Shown piece after piece: positions 1 through 8,729 of a stretch of DNA of 64,000 nt (the first letter of the stretch is position 1; the number at the start of each line of letters is the position of its first letter). The stretch is taken from positions 106,825 through 170,824 of the forward strand of contig JADZER010000054.1 in the NCBI GenBank assembly GCA_020850415.1. Direction: 5' to 3'. The notes beneath the pieces were generated by a model. The model saw nothing but the letters and a program-made list of their open reading frames with translations, did not search any database and was not told the DNA's origin. The translations under genes were made by a program, and so were the position numbers. This DNA is from Phycisphaerales bacterium. GTDB lineage: Bacteria; Planctomycetota; Phycisphaerae; Phycisphaerales; UBA1924.

Positions 1-885
1 CTTGGCGAGCTCCATGGCCTGCGGGCGCAGCCCGAGGGTGGTCGGGAGGCCGACCGCGCCGGCGACATCGGGGGCGTGCGAGGGGTCGACGCCGAGGGAG
101 ACCGAGGCGTCGGCGGACTCGAAGCGGAGGGCGCCGTCGGCGCGGACGAGCGCGCCTTCGACGAAGTTCATGGGGGGCGTGCCGATGAAGCTGGCGACGA
201 ACCGGTTGGCGGGGTGGCGGTAGACCTGGAAGGGGGTGCCCTGCTGCTGGATGATGCCCGCGGCCATGACGACGATGCGGTCGCCGAGGGTCATGGCCTC
301 CTCCTGGTCGTGGGTGACATAGATGGTGGTGGTCTTGAGGCGGTGGTGGAGGCTCTTGAGCTCGGCGCGGGTGGTGACGCGGAGCTTGGCGTCGAGGTTG
401 GAGAGGGGCTCGTCGAAGAGGAAGGCCTTGGGCTCGCGGACGATGGCCCGCCCGACGGCGACGCGCTGGCGCTGGCCGCCGGAGAGCTGGCGGGGCTTGC
501 GCTTGAGGAGGCCCTCGATGCCGAGCATCTTGGCGGCCTCGAGGACTCGTCGCTCGATCTGGTCCTTGGGGGTTTTGCGGAGCTTGAGGGCGAAGGCCAT
601 GTTCTGGTAGACGGTCATGTGGGGGTAGAGGGCGTAGTTCTGGAAGACCATGGCGATGTCGCGGTCCTTGGGGTGGACATCGTTGACGACGCGGTCGCCG
701 ATGGAGATGGTCCCCTCGGTCATGTCCTCGAGCCCGGCGACCATGCGGAGGGTGGTGCTCTTGCCGCAGCCGGAGGGCCCGACGAGGACGACAAACTCGC
801 CGTCGGCGATGTCAAGGGAGCAGTCGTGGACGGCCTCGGTCTGGTCGTAGACCTTGCGGACATTGGTGAGCGTGACCGTGGCCAT
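1..885 (-). CDS. Sugar-type ABC transporter ATP-binding protein (UgpC/MalK family), partial
   Basis: This is the cytoplasmic ATPase of an ABC importer, most like the UgpC/MalK/MsmK group that energises uptake of sugars or glycerol-phosphate. The 295 codons seen start [14 protein letters not shown] and run off the left edge without a stop. The Walker [10 protein letters not shown] is at residues 36-44, the Q-loop near residue 82 ([10 protein letters not shown]), the LSGGQRQR signature near 134, the Walker B FLFDEP near 155, and the switch histidine is in VTHDQEE. After the ATPase core comes the start of the C-terminal regulatory OB-fold (FIGTPPMNF), which is diagnostic of this subfamily. The ATG at 883-885 is the only start in line with the family N-terminus. 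The permease genes are not in the window, so the substrate cannot be stated. Confidence 0.93.
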   Translation of the reverse strand, partial: MATVTLTNVRKVYDQTEAVHDCSLDIADGEFVVLVGPSGCGKSTTLRMVAGLEDMTEGTISIGDRVVNDVHPKDRDIAMVFQNYALYPHMTVYQNMAFALKLRKTPKDQIERRVLEAAKMLGIEGLLKRKPRQLSGGQRQRVAVGRAIVREPKAFLFDEPLSNLDAKLRVTTRAELKSLHHRLKTTTIYVTHDQEEAMTLGDRIVVMAAGIIQQQGTPFQVYRHPANRFVASFIGTPPMNFVEGALVRADGALRFESADASVSLGVDPSHAPDVAGAVGLPTTLGLRPQAMELAK

Positions 886-1047
886 GTCGCCTCCTGCGGG
901 TGTTGGGACAGCGCAGCGTAGTCGGGCGCCGGTCCCTCGCCAACCGGCACGACCGGCACGGATTGCCGCCCGGGGTCGGGAGAGGGGCCAACGGCGGCCA
1001 AGTGGGGCCCCCGCCGGGCCGATAGGCATGCCGACAGGGAGGTAGGT

Positions 1048-1320
1048 ATGCACCCGTCCGAGACCGCATTCGACCGCGTCAAGTCGCTCCTCGGCAAGAT
1101 GGACCGCTCCATCGATGACGCCCGTCGGCGGCGGCTGGATGACCATGCCGATCCCGACCCGACGGATTCCCAGACAAAGACCGATTCTGCCGGCCAGCTC
1201 ATCGGGGCGGAGAAGCAGCCTGAGCCCGAGGCCCAGCCCCCGCGACCGGCGTCGAAGTACGGCCGGGCCCGCCCGCTCCGCGAGGTGAACGGGAACGGGG
1301 CGAGCTGGCAGGGGGTCTGA
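1048..1320 (+). CDS. Small hydrophilic protein of unknown function (90 aa)
   Basis: I do not recognise this protein. It is real by its translation signals: a GGGAGGTAGGT stretch sits just before the ATG, and it is transcribed divergently from the ABC ATPase gene. The product begins [20 protein letters not shown] with one likely amphipathic helix. The rest is rich in D, P, R and Q and looks disordered, with no signal peptide, membrane segment or cysteines. Its stop precedes the tRNA-Gln promoter by about 25 bp. A role cannot be assigned. Confidence 0.6.
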   Translation: MHPSETAFDRVKSLLGKMDRSIDDARRRRLDDHADPDPTDSQTKTDSAGQLIGAEKQPEPEAQPPRPASKYGRARPLREVNGNGASWQGV

Positions 1321-1343
1321 ACCGGATCGTCCCCATCGGAGAC

Positions 1344-1371
1344 TTGCCCCGGGCGGTTCGGGCGTTAGCAT
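1344..1371 (+). promoter_or_regulatory. Sigma-70-like promoter of tRNA-Gln
   Basis: TTGCCC at 1344-1349 and TAGCAT at 1366-1371 are separated by 16 bp. They would start transcription about seven bases before the mature tRNA 5' end. Both boxes match consensus at four of six positions, and the placement is right. Confidence 0.5.
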
Positions 1372-1385
1372 TCGGGCGACCCGCT

Positions 1386-1456
1386 TGGGGATTGGTGTAA
1401 CGGTAGCACGACTGACTCTGGATCAGTTAGTACAGGTTCAAATCCTGTATCCCCAG
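1386..1456 (+). tRNA. tRNA-Gln (anticodon CUG)
   Basis: A full cloverleaf is visible. The 7-bp acceptor stem is TGGGGAT (1386-1392) with ATCCCCA (1449-1455), and the discriminator G is at 1456. The anticodon stem is ACTGA/TCAGT with loop CTCTGGA, giving anticodon CTG, and the T-arm loop is GGTTCAAATCC. U1-A72 and G73 are the usual identity elements of tRNA-Gln. The CCA end is not encoded. It decodes CAG, the dominant Gln codon of this GC-rich genome. Confidence 0.95.
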
Positions 1457-1463
1457 TTGAGAG

Positions 1464-1500
1464 CGCCCCGCGAGACTTGCTCGCGGGGCGTTGTCGTTCT
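1464..1500 (+). terminator. Rho-independent terminator after tRNA-Gln
   Basis: A perfect 11-bp stem, CGCCCCGCGAG (1464-1474) with CTCGCGGGGCG (1480-1490) and a 5-nt loop, is followed by the T-rich TTGTCGTTCT. It starts eight bases after the tRNA. Confidence 0.85.
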
Positions 1501-1524
1501 GGGGCCAGCAGTTGGGGCGTTCGG

Positions 1525-1953
1525 TCAGCCGTCGTTCCAGCGGCGGAGGATGCGGGCGGTCTCGTCGCGGTGCTCGCTCTCGTCGCGGGCCATGTCCTCG
1601 AGCTGGACCTGGAGGCCCTTCATGCCGAGCTTCTCGGCCTGGGCGGAGCGGAGCGCGTAGCGGTCGTGGGCCTCGGTCTCGGCGGCCAAGATCGCGTCGA
1701 GCATCTGCTTGGGGGTTTCGGCGGCGGGGACGGGCTTGGGGGTGGTGGTCGGGTCGCCGCCGAGGGCGACGATCTTGGCGGCGAGGTACTGGGCGTGGGC
1801 GGTCTCGTCGGGGATCTCGGCCTCGAAGAAGCCCTTGAGCTCGGGGCGCGAGGGCCCGCTGACCTTGGCGGCGTAGGTCATGTACTGGATCACCGCGGAG
1901 AGCTCGTAGGCGAGGTCATCGTTCAGGGCGGCGACTAGCTGCGCTTGGTTCAT
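1525..1953 (-). CDS. Ferritin-like / bacterioferritin-type diiron protein
   Basis: This 142-residue all-helical protein has the diiron ligand set of ferritin-like four-helix bundles: E17 on helix A, E50 with H53 (ExxH) on helix B, E92 or E94 on helix C, and E125 with H128 (ExxH) on helix D. Such proteins oxidise and store iron or destroy peroxide in the cytoplasm. It is slightly shorter than bacterioferritin (about 155-160 residues), and no obvious haem methionine could be placed, so it may be a bacterioferritin-like or rubrerythrin-like ferritin rather than true Bfr. The start is the ATG of MNQAQLVAALNDDLAYEL, where helix A begins. It faces the tRNA-Gln terminator tail-on. Confidence 0.8.
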   Translation of the reverse strand: MNQAQLVAALNDDLAYELSAVIQYMTYAAKVSGPSRPELKGFFEAEIPDETAHAQYLAAKIVALGGDPTTTPKPVPAAETPKQMLDAILAAETEAHDRYALRSAQAEKLGMKGLQVQLEDMARDESEHRDETARILRRWNDG

Positions 1954-2276
1954 GGCATCGCTCGTTCACTGATGGGTTGTCACGCCGTCCCCTGATGGGG
2001 ATGGTAGACAGACCGCCGCGAACGGTGGCCGGGGGGCGGCGTCCTCGGGGGGGGTGGGTCGCGTGGGGGTGGGCGTCGGGCAACGCCGTGAGCTTCCAGC
2101 GTCCTCGGTGACTTTGTGGCGCCGGCATGGTCGAGCGTTGAAGAAGAAGGAGGGGAAGAGCCCTCTCCCCAACCCTCTCCCGCGGGGCGCGGGAGAGGGG
2201 GCCGGATGGCGACCCGCGATCGATACGGGCTTGGCATCCGATGTTCGCGGCGCTGGGCGCCGGGGGTTCGCGGCTT
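1954..2276. other. Intergenic region with G-tracts
   Basis: No gene is seen in these 323 bases between the ferritin-like start and the pheS stop. The part near the ferritin gene holds dense G-runs on the plus strand at 2031-2036, 2047-2054, 2056-2058, 2065-2069 and 2071-2073, with very short loops. This could form a G-quadruplex on the template strand of the ferritin promoter region. The part near pheS holds a dispersed repeat, listed separately, whose hairpin may also end pheS transcription. Confidence 0.5.
2130..2199 (-). repeat. Dispersed hairpin repeat (CCCTCTCCC family), copy 1
   Basis: Read on the minus strand this 70-bp stretch matches the units at 63734-63805 and 63927-64000. Each copy has a 12- or 11-bp stem CCCTCTCCCGC(G/C)...GGGAGAGGG, then a GGGGAGAGGGCT box, then a pyrimidine-rich tail. 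In copies 1 and 2 the tail contains CTTCTTCAACGCTC. Here the stem is 2173-2184 with 2188-2199. The copies lie more than 61 kb apart and in opposite orientation. Confidence 0.8.
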
Positions 2277-3311
2277 CTAGAGCTGCTCGAGGAAACGCAC
2301 ATCGTTCTCGAAGAGCATGCGGATGTCGGGGATCCCGTAGCGGCCCATGGCGATGCGCTCGATGCCGAAGCCGAAGGCGAAGCCGGTCCAGACCTCCGGG
2401 TCGATGCCGCAGCCGGTGAGGACGGCGGGGTCGACCATGCCGCAGCCGCCGAGCTCGACCCAGCGGGCGGGCTCGTCGGGCCGGAGCTTGATCTTCATGT
2501 CGAACTCGGCGGAGGGCTCGGTGAAGGGGAAGAAGCTGGGGCGGAGGCGGATCTCGGCGTCCTTGCCGAAGTAGGCGCGGGCGAACTGGAAGAGGGTGGT
2601 CTTGAGGTCGGCCATGGTGACGGCGCGGTCGATGTAGAGGCCCTCGATCTGGTGGAACATGAACGAGTGCGTGGCGTCGACGGTGTCGGGCCGGTAGACG
2701 CGCCCGGGACTGACGATCTTGATGGGCGGCCCCCAGCCCTTGGCGACGGCGTCCTCCATCACGCGGATCTGGACGGTCGAGGTCTGGCTGCGCATCATGC
2801 GGGGCTGGCCGACGGCGCCGGGGTTATCGACATAGAAGTTGTCGATGGGCTCGCGGGCGGGGTGCTCGGGGGGGATGTTGAGCTTGATGAAGTTGTGCTC
2901 GTCGTCCTCGAGCTCGGGGCCCTGGGCGACCTCGAAGCCCATGCGGGCGAAGACCTCGACGAGCTCGGCGCGGACGCGCATGATGATGTGGCGGCGCCCG
3001 AGGGCGTGGCTCTCGAGGAGGCCGGGCTCGGTCATATCGAGGCGGGGTCCGGCGGCCGCCCCCCCACCGGCGCCCAGCGCGCTCCGACGGGACTCGTAGG
3101 CGGCCTCGAGGGCCTGCTTGACCTCGTTCATCCGCTTGCCGACGGCGGGCTTGGCGTCCTTGGGGACATCCTTGAGGCCGGCCAGGGCGGCCTTGAGGGG
3201 GCTCTTGTTGCCGAGGTAGGAGGACTTCCAGGCGTCCAGGGCCGCGGGGTCGGCGAGGGTCGCGAGTTCGGCCAGGCCGGTCTGTTCGATGTGGTTGAGC
3301 TGGTCGAGCAT
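2277..3311 (-). CDS. pheS: Phenylalanine--tRNA ligase alpha subunit
   Basis: PheS charges tRNA-Phe as the catalytic half of the alpha2-beta2 synthetase. The 344-residue product has the usual N-terminal helical coil (MLDQLNHIEQTGLAEL), the class II catalytic core with RMMRSQTSTVQIR and FMFHQIEGLYID, and motif 3 as GFGIERIAMGRYGIPDIR. It ends in RMLFENDVRFLEQL, typical of the family. The start is the ATG at 3309-3311; an upstream in-frame start adds 17 unconserved residues. It is divergent from the dehydrogenase gene with 68 bp between them. The beta subunit gene pheT, often next to pheS, is not in the window. Confidence 0.97.
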   Translation of the reverse strand: MLDQLNHIEQTGLAELATLADPAALDAWKSSYLGNKSPLKAALAGLKDVPKDAKPAVGKRMNEVKQALEAAYESRRSALGAGGGAAAGPRLDMTEPGLLESHALGRRHIIMRVRAELVEVFARMGFEVAQGPELEDDEHNFIKLNIPPEHPAREPIDNFYVDNPGAVGQPRMMRSQTSTVQIRVMEDAVAKGWGPPIKIVSPGRVYRPDTVDATHSFMFHQIEGLYIDRAVTMADLKTTLFQFARAYFGKDAEIRLRPSFFPFTEPSAEFDMKIKLRPDEPARWVELGGCGMVDPAVLTGCGIDPEVWTGFAFGFGIERIAMGRYGIPDIRMLFENDVRFLEQL

Positions 3312-3379
3312 CGCGTATCGTACGGCTCGAAATGGCCCGGGCGGGGTTGCCGGCCGGCCCACCGCGAGAGGAGAACCCC

Positions 3380-4387
3380 ATGTTCAAGGCCTATGCCGCC
3401 GAAGCCCCCGGGCTCCCGTTCAAGCCGTTCGAGTATGACCCGGGCGCGATGAGGCCGGATGAGGTGGAGATCCGCGTGACCAGCTGCGGGATCTGCCACT
3501 CGGACCTCTCGATGCTGAACAACGCGTGGGGCATGACCCAGTACCCCTTCGTCCCCGGTCACGAGATCATCGGGGTGGTCGAGGCGGTCGGGGGCGCGGT
3601 CACGCATCTGCGACCGGGCACGACGGTCGGGGTGGGGTGGTTCAGCCGGGCGTGCATGCACTGCCGCCAGTGCATGCGCGGGGACCACAACCTTTGCGCG
3701 GGCGGCGAGGGGGTCATCGTCGGGCGCCATGGGGGGTTCGCCGACCGCGTCCGCTGCCAGGCGGACCACGCGATCCCGCTGCCGGCCGGGCTGGACGCGG
3801 CCAAGGCCGGCCCTCTGCTCTGCGGCGGGATCACGGTGTTCAACCCGATCGTCCAGTTCGGGGTGAGGCCGACGGACCGGGTGGGTGTGATCGGGATCGG
3901 CGGGCTGGGGCACATGGCGGTGCAGTTCCTGAACAAGTGGGGCTGCGAGGTGACGGCGTTCACCTCGAGCGATGGCAAGCGGGACGAGGCGATGGCGATG
4001 GGCGCCCATCATGTCGTGAACTCGCGGGACCCCGCGGCGCTGGGCCCGCTGGCCGGCTCGCTGGACTTCGTCATCTCAACGGTGAATGTGCCGCTGGAGT
4101 GGGGCGCGTACATCGGGGCGCTGGCGCCCCGGGGCCGGCTGCACATGGTGGGCGCGGTGCTCGAGCCGCTGCCGGTGGGCGCCATGGGGCTGATCATGCA
4201 GCAGCGGTCGGTGTCGGGCTCGCCGGTCGGGAGCCCGGCGACGCTGGCGACGATGTTCGACTTCGCGGCCCGTCACGGGATCGCGCCGGTGACGGAGGCT
4301 TTCCCGATGAGCGGGGTGAACGACGCGTTCGAGCGCCTGCGCTCGGGCAGGGCGCGGTACCGGATCGTGCTGGAGGCGGGCCGGTGA
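3380..4387 (+). CDS. Zinc-dependent NAD(P) alcohol dehydrogenase (CAD/YahK type)
   Basis: This is a medium-chain dehydrogenase/reductase that likely interconverts an alcohol and an aldehyde, closest in layout to the cinnamyl alcohol dehydrogenase/YahK group. Catalytic zinc ligands are C36 (SCGICHSD), H61-E62 (GHEIIG) and C148 (LLCGG). The structural zinc lobe is present with C92, C95, C98 and C106. The Rossmann motif GIGGLGHMAVQF starts near residue 172. The product is 335 residues, starting MFKAYAAEAPG after the ribosome site GAGAGGAGAA. The physiological substrate cannot be read from sequence. The gene is convergent with rplQ and shares a hairpin with it. Confidence 0.9.
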   Translation: MFKAYAAEAPGLPFKPFEYDPGAMRPDEVEIRVTSCGICHSDLSMLNNAWGMTQYPFVPGHEIIGVVEAVGGAVTHLRPGTTVGVGWFSRACMHCRQCMRGDHNLCAGGEGVIVGRHGGFADRVRCQADHAIPLPAGLDAAKAGPLLCGGITVFNPIVQFGVRPTDRVGVIGIGGLGHMAVQFLNKWGCEVTAFTSSDGKRDEAMAMGAHHVVNSRDPAALGPLAGSLDFVISTVNVPLEWGAYIGALAPRGRLHMVGAVLEPLPVGAMGLIMQQRSVSGSPVGSPATLATMFDFAARHGIAPVTEAFPMSGVNDAFERLRSGRARYRIVLEAGR

Positions 4388-4411
4388 GCGGGCTATCCCA
4401 CCGGTAACGCA

Positions 4412-4440
4412 CAACCGCCCGGGACGGGCCCGGGCGGTTG
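4412..4440. terminator. Bidirectional hairpin between the dehydrogenase and rplQ
   Basis: A perfect 12-bp stem, CAACCGCCCGGG (4412-4423) with CCCGGGCGGTTG (4429-4440) and loop ACGGG, lies between two convergent stop codons. No strong T-run follows on either strand, so it may work weakly or with Rho. It marks the 3' end of the ribosomal cluster. Confidence 0.6.
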
Positions 4441-4479
4441 AGAGGATTTGGAACTTGAAATGGAAACCGTCGGGTCGGC

Positions 4480-5106
4480 TCAGGCCTGGGCGGAGGCCGC
4501 GGCGGCCTTGCGGACCTTGGCGGCGAAGGCGGTGCGCTTGTCGGCCTGGCGGCGGCGGCCGCTGGGCTTGCCGCCGATCTCGGGGCCTTCCTCGTTGCCG
4601 ACGAACTGGATGACGCAGAGGGGGGTCGCGTCGCCGAGTCGGCGGTAGCCGAGCTTGACGATGCGGGTGTAGCCGCCGGCGCGGTCGGCGAAGCGGGGCG
4701 CGACATTCTCGAAGATGTGCTTGACGAGCTTGGGGCTCTTGCGGAGTTCACCGTAGCGGTTGCGCTCGACGCCGCCGGCGTCGGGGAGGTCGAAGAATCC
4801 CTCGGCGCGTTCGCGGAGCTTGGTGACCTGGGCGCGCTCGGCGTCGGTGGGGTTCTTGGGCAGGTACATCCAGTCGAACGCCTGGCGGTCGCGCCCGAGG
4901 GCGGAGATCACCTGTCGCCGGGCGTGGAGGTCGCCGCGCTTGGCCTTGGTGATGATCTTCTCGACGAAGGGCTGCACCGCCTTGGCCTTGGGGATGGTGG
5001 TGACGATCTGGCCGTGCTCGAAGAGTGAGGCGGCCATGTTGCGCAGCATCGCCTGCCGGTGGGCGGTGGTGCGGTTGAGCTTGAAGCCGGCCTTGCGGTG
5101 GCGCAT
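4480..5106 (-). CDS. rplQ: 50S ribosomal protein L17
   Basis: L17 is recognised from [20 protein letters not shown] and the following [20 protein letters not shown]. It binds 23S rRNA in the large subunit. The product is 208 residues, longer than the roughly 120-130 of most bacteria. An extra segment of about 25 residues ([13 protein letters not shown]...) sits in the middle, and a basic, Ala-rich tail follows the core ending [10 protein letters not shown]. The start is set by the family N-terminus at 5104-5106. It is the last gene of the ribosomal cluster, after rpoA, which is its usual place. Confidence 0.97.
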   Translation of the reverse strand: MRHRKAGFKLNRTTAHRQAMLRNMAASLFEHGQIVTTIPKAKAVQPFVEKIITKAKRGDLHARRQVISALGRDRQAFDWMYLPKNPTDAERAQVTKLRERAEGFFDLPDAGGVERNRYGELRKSPKLVKHIFENVAPRFADRAGGYTRIVKLGYRRLGDATPLCVIQFVGNEEGPEIGGKPSGRRRQADKRTAFAAKVRKAAAASAQA

Positions 5107-5203
5107 CACGAATCTCCTGACTAACTTCCCGGCCGCCTCCCTGGGGACCGGCGTCAACTATAGACCACCCCGGAGCGTCCCGGGGCACCCCCAACGGGCC
5201 CTA

Positions 5204-6217
5204 TCAGGCCCCTGCCGAGGCGGGCATCTGGTACCCGTCGGGGAGCTGCATGCCCAGGTCCAGGCCGATGTCCTGGAGCTTGCGCTTGACCTCTCGGAGG
5301 CTGGTGCGGCCGAAGGAGCGGAGCTTGAGCAGCTCTGCCTCGGTCTGCTGGACGAGCTGGGCGACCAGGTCGATCCTGGCGGACTCCAGGCAGTTGCTGG
5401 CGCGGACGGAGAGCTCGAGCTCGCCGATGGGCATGTTGAGTTTGCGGATGAGCTCCTCGTCGACGCTGGCGGCGGCGGCGGCCTCCTCGCTGACGCGCTC
5501 CTCGCCGAGCTCGGCGTACTGCACGAAGGGGTTGAGGTGCTTGCGGAGGATCTTGCCGGCCTCGACGAGCGCCATCTCCGGGGTGACGGTGCCGTCGGTC
5601 CAGATCTCGAGCGTGAGCTTGTCGAAGTTGGTGCGCTGCCCGACGCGGGTGTTCTCGACATTGTACCGGACGCGCTGGACGGGCGTGTAGATGGCATCGA
5701 CATGGATGATGCCGATCTCCTGCTCGTCCTCGGCCTCGAACTGCTCGCTGGCGGGCACATAGCCGCGCCCCTTGGCGACGGTGAACTCCATCTCGAAGTC
5801 GATCTCGTCGGTGAGGGTCGCGACGAGGAGGTTCTTGTTGAGGATGGTGATCGCGGCGTCGGCCTCGATCATGTCGGCGGTGATCTCGCCCGGGCCGCGG
5901 ACGGCGAGGCGCATGGTCTTGGGCTCGTCGGCCTCGAGCCTGACGACGATGTTCTTGACATTCAGGATGATGTCGGTGACATCCTCGAGCACGCCGTGGA
6001 TGCTGGTGAACTCGTGCTGGGCGCCCTTGATCTTGACCTTGGTGACGGCGGCGCCTTCGAGCGAGCTGAGGAGCACCCGCCGGAGGCCGTTGCCCACGGT
6101 GGTGCCGAAGCCCCGCTCGAACGGCTCGACGGAGAAACGGCCGTAGGTATCGCCGGTAAACCGGGCGTCCTTGACCACGCGGCTGGGGAGTTCGAGTCCA
6201 CGCCAACGGATGCGCAT
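5204..6217 (-). CDS. rpoA: DNA-directed RNA polymerase subunit alpha
   Basis: Alpha dimerises to begin assembly of RNA polymerase and contacts promoter DNA and activators through its C-terminal domain. The 337-residue product shows the dimerisation domain (FEPFERGFGTTVGNGLRRVLLSSLEG-type motif near residues 28-53), a linker rich in Ala and Glu, and the alpha-CTD with helix-hairpin-helix RTSLREVKRKLQDIGL near the end. The ATG at 6215-6217 follows GAGAGGTG. Normally rpsD (S4) sits between rpsK and rpoA. Here only 172 bp separate them, so S4 must be encoded elsewhere. Confidence 0.98.
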   Translation of the reverse strand: MRIRWRGLELPSRVVKDARFTGDTYGRFSVEPFERGFGTTVGNGLRRVLLSSLEGAAVTKVKIKGAQHEFTSIHGVLEDVTDIILNVKNIVVRLEADEPKTMRLAVRGPGEITADMIEADAAITILNKNLLVATLTDEIDFEMEFTVAKGRGYVPASEQFEAEDEQEIGIIHVDAIYTPVQRVRYNVENTRVGQRTNFDKLTLEIWTDGTVTPEMALVEAGKILRKHLNPFVQYAELGEERVSEEAAAAASVDEELIRKLNMPIGELELSVRASNCLESARIDLVAQLVQQTEAELLKLRSFGRTSLREVKRKLQDIGLDLGMQLPDGYQMPASAGA

Positions 6218-6389
6218 TGAGCACCTCTCGCAGATTCCGACGATCGCCCTTGATGCGTCGCGGCCCGGGCTCTCGGGAAGCACCACCCCGTCGGTAGGCG
6301 GCGTCCCTTCTGGTCCGGGCCGGGTTGTTCTGGGGTCGAGGGGGGAAATCGCGGCGCCCCCCCAGAGCGGGCGCCTCACCCTTTGCTGA

Positions 6390-6767
6390 CTAGACGCGCC
6401 GGCGCTTGCGGGGGCGACAGCCGTTATGAGGTACCGGCGTGCGGTCCTCGATCGCGGTGACGCGTATGCCGCAGCTGGCGACCCCGGTGACGGCCGACTC
6501 TCGCCCGGCGCCTGTGCCGGTGATGCGGACCTCGACCTCGCTCATGCCCATCTTGCGGACCTTCTGGCCGCACTGCTCGCCGGCTCGGGTCGCGGCGAAG
6601 GGCGTTGACTTTCGTGCGCCCTTGAAGCCGATGGTGCCGGCCGAGTCCCAGGCGAGCGTCTCGCCGGCCATATCGGTGATGGTCACGATGGTGTTGTTCT
6701 GCGTGGCCTTGACATGGACGATGCCACGGGTGACATTCTTGCGGATCTTCTTGGCCTTCTTCGCCAT
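6390..6767 (-). CDS. rpsK: 30S ribosomal protein S11
   Basis: S11 lines the mRNA exit region of the 30S platform. The 125-residue product has the basic N-terminus [12 protein letters not shown], the core [18 protein letters not shown] and the C-terminal [14 protein letters not shown], all typical of the family and of standard length. It follows rpsM after 45 bp. Confidence 0.98.
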   Translation of the reverse strand: MAKKAKKIRKNVTRGIVHVKATQNNTIVTITDMAGETLAWDSAGTIGFKGARKSTPFAATRAGEQCGQKVRKMGMSEVEVRITGTGAGRESAVTGVASCGIRVTAIEDRTPVPHNGCRPRKRRRV

Positions 6768-6812
6768 CGTTGCCTCTTTCGGTCAGGGCCCACGATCCGG
6801 GCCGGATCGTGC

Positions 6813-7190
6813 TTAGCCCTTGACGCCCTTCTTGCCGGCGACGGTCTTCTTGCGTCCCTTGCGGGTGCGGGCGTTGCAGCGTGTGCGCTGCCCGTGCGCG
6901 GGCAGTCCTCGCCGGTGCCGATCGCCGCGGTAGCAGCGGATGTCCTTGAGCCGCTGGATGTTCTGGGAAACCTGGCGGCGGAGGGCGCCCTCGACGAGGT
7001 AGCCGGAGTCGATGATCGCGTTGATCTGGGCGATCTGCTGCTCGGTGATCTCGGTCGCCCGGGTGTTAGGGTCGATCTGCGCCTCGGACAGGATGTCGGC
7101 CGCGAACTTCGGGCCGATCCCGTGCACATACTGCAGGGCGTACAGGATCTTCTTCTTCTCCGGCAAATCGATGCCCGCGATTCGTGGCAT
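6813..7190 (-). CDS. rpsM: 30S ribosomal protein S13
   Basis: S13 bridges the 30S head to the 50S subunit and contacts P-site tRNA. The 125-residue product begins MPRIAGIDLPEKKKILYALQ, contains YVHGIGPKFAADIL, and ends in the conserved RGLPAHGQRTRCNARTRKG region with a lysine-rich tail. It sits between rpmJ and rpsK as in the alpha operon. Confidence 0.98.
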   Translation of the reverse strand: MPRIAGIDLPEKKKILYALQYVHGIGPKFAADILSEAQIDPNTRATEITEQQIAQINAIIDSGYLVEGALRRQVSQNIQRLKDIRCYRGDRHRRGLPAHGQRTRCNARTRKGRKKTVAGKKGVKG

Positions 7191-7280
7191 TTTCAGCCCT
7201 TTCCTCTCAGGGGCGTCCCGGGGGTCGGCCCGCTGCGATCAGTCCGCTCGGATCACTGCCTTGGGATCGTTCCCGTGGGA

Positions 7281-7397
7281 TCAGCCCTGCACCTGCTTGT
7301 GCTTGGGGTCGGCCTTGCAGATCACCCGCACCTTGCCCCTGCGGCGGATGACCTGGCACTGGTTGCAGATCCGTTTCACGCTTGCCTTGACCTTCAT
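7281..7397 (-). CDS. rpmJ: 50S ribosomal protein L36 (zinc-ribbon form)
   Basis: This 38-residue protein reads [20 protein letters not shown] and continues to PKHKQVQG. The full zinc ligand set C11, C14, C27 and H33 is present, so it is the zinc-binding form of L36. It sits between infA and rpsM, the common bacterial order. The nearest gene upstream is infA, 183 bp away. That stretch and the 90 bp to rpsM show nothing clear. Confidence 0.95.
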   Translation of the reverse strand: MKVKASVKRICNQCQVIRRRGKVRVICKADPKHKQVQG

Positions 7398-7580
7398 CGC
7401 TCGCCCCGTCCTTTGTTGGGGTTCGTGGGTCTGCAATCACACAACACCCCCGCCGCCATCGACGGGCAAGGGCCAGGATACTAGACCCGTGCCCGCGGGT
7501 AGTCACGCCCCGGACCCGCACCCAACCTTCAATATTCCGGATTCGGCGCCCCTACCACAACCCTGCCACGGGCGTCGGGC

Positions 7581-7805
7581 TCAGTGGCGGTAGGTGATGC
7601 GGGCCTTGCTGAGGTCGTAGGGGCTCAGCTCCACCGTCACCCGGTCCCCCGGGAGGATACGGATGTAGTTCATCCGCATCTTGCCGGAGACATAGGCGAG
7701 GATCTCGGTCTCCTGCTCGTTGGGCAGGCGGACCTTGAACATGGCGTTGGGCAGGGCCTCCACCACCGTGGCTTCGAATGTGAACTTGTCGTCTTGTTTG
7801 CCCAT
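7581..7805 (-). CDS. infA: Translation initiation factor IF-1
   Basis: IF-1 binds the ribosomal A site during initiation. The 74-residue product begins [20 protein letters not shown] and carries the OB-fold with [27 protein letters not shown]. It is about two residues longer than E. coli IF-1. The start is the ATG at 7803-7805; upstream in-frame extension lacks family similarity. It is next to map, as in many secY-map-infA-rpmJ clusters. Confidence 0.97.
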   Translation of the reverse strand: MGKQDDKFTFEATVVEALPNAMFKVRLPNEQETEILAYVSGKMRMNYIRILPGDRVTVELSPYDLSKARITYRH

Positions 7806-7872
7806 TCGCTCCCCGACCTCTCGGCCGGGCCTTTCCTCCGCCTGACGCCGGCGCATCCGCGGCCGGGCAGGA

Positions 7873-8682
7873 CTATAGACCGCCAGCACGCCGAGAACAC
7901 CCGACCGACAGGCCCAGAATGCGCGGGCCGCGTCGGGTGACGGCCACCATCCGCTCGGCGTGGCAGGCCGGCGAGCCGTCGGCCGTCCGGACGGTCAGGC
8001 CGTCGGGCGCTTGGAGGGACACGCCGGGCGGTCGAGCGAGCACGGGCTCGACGGTCAGCACCATGCCGGGCAGGAGCAGGAAATCATCGGCGTCGTCGGG
8101 CCTGGTCTGATAGCCGGCCCGGGGGGGCTCGTGCAGCGAGCGCCCGACGCCGTGGCCGGCGAGGCCGGCGAGCGGCGTGAGATCGTGGAAGGCCGCGGAC
8201 GCGCGCACGGCGCGGGCGACCTCGTGCCATCGTGCGCCCGGCCGGCATGCGCGGATGCCGGCGGCGAGGGCGCGTCTGGACGCGTGCAGGAGGGCCTGGT
8301 GGGCTCGGGCGCGGTCGTCGTCGGCGCCGGGCACGACGGCGCTGTCGGCGACATCGCCGAGCCAGCCGTCGAGCTGCACGCCCGCGTCGATGGTCACGAG
8401 GTCGCCGGGCTCGAGCACGCGGGGGCCGGGCGGGGCGTGGACGCACTCCTCGTTGACCGAGATGCAGGCCGCGCCGGGGAACGGCGTTGCGGACTGGGGG
8501 GGGATGTACCCCTCGAACGCGGGGAGGGCGCCGGCGTCGACGATTGTTCGGCGGACCAGGGCCCCCACCGTCGCGGTGGTGATCCCGGGCTGGGCCGCGC
8601 AGAGCCCCCGGCGGACGGCCGCCCATGCGAGGGCGGCGGCGCGGTGGAGGGCGTCGATGTCCCGGGACGAGCGAAGCCGCAC
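7873..8682 (-). CDS. map: Methionine aminopeptidase type I
   Basis: This enzyme removes the initiator methionine from new proteins. All dimetal ligands of the family can be placed: D99 (VTIDAG), D110 (LGDVADS), H177 (AGHGVG), E212 (TVEPVL) and E243 (HAERM), with the substrate histidine at H82. The segment around E243 is unusual, HAERM instead of the common YEHT, so the residue after the ligand is Arg rather than His. No good ATG exists. I chose GTG at 8680-8682, where the family N-terminus ([15 protein letters not shown]) begins, giving 269 residues. It lies 47 bp after the secY stop. A longer start is possible. Confidence 0.9.
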   Translation of the reverse strand: MRLRSSRDIDALHRAAALAWAAVRRGLCAAQPGITTATVGALVRRTIVDAGALPAFEGYIPPQSATPFPGAACISVNEECVHAPPGPRVLEPGDLVTIDAGVQLDGWLGDVADSAVVPGADDDRARAHQALLHASRRALAAGIRACRPGARWHEVARAVRASAAFHDLTPLAGLAGHGVGRSLHEPPRAGYQTRPDDADDFLLLPGMVLTVEPVLARPPGVSLQAPDGLTVRTADGSPACHAERMVAVTRRGPRILGLSVGCSRRAGGL

Positions 8683-8729
8683 CCAGCGGGGCGCGGCTTC
8701 GCGGTTGGTGCGGTGTGTCCGGTCGCCGG

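Noticed and set aside
6218..6389. Possible rpsD (S4) between rpsK and rpoA
   Set aside because: The gap is 172 bp, far too short for S4 (about 200 residues), and no S4 motif is seen in any frame.
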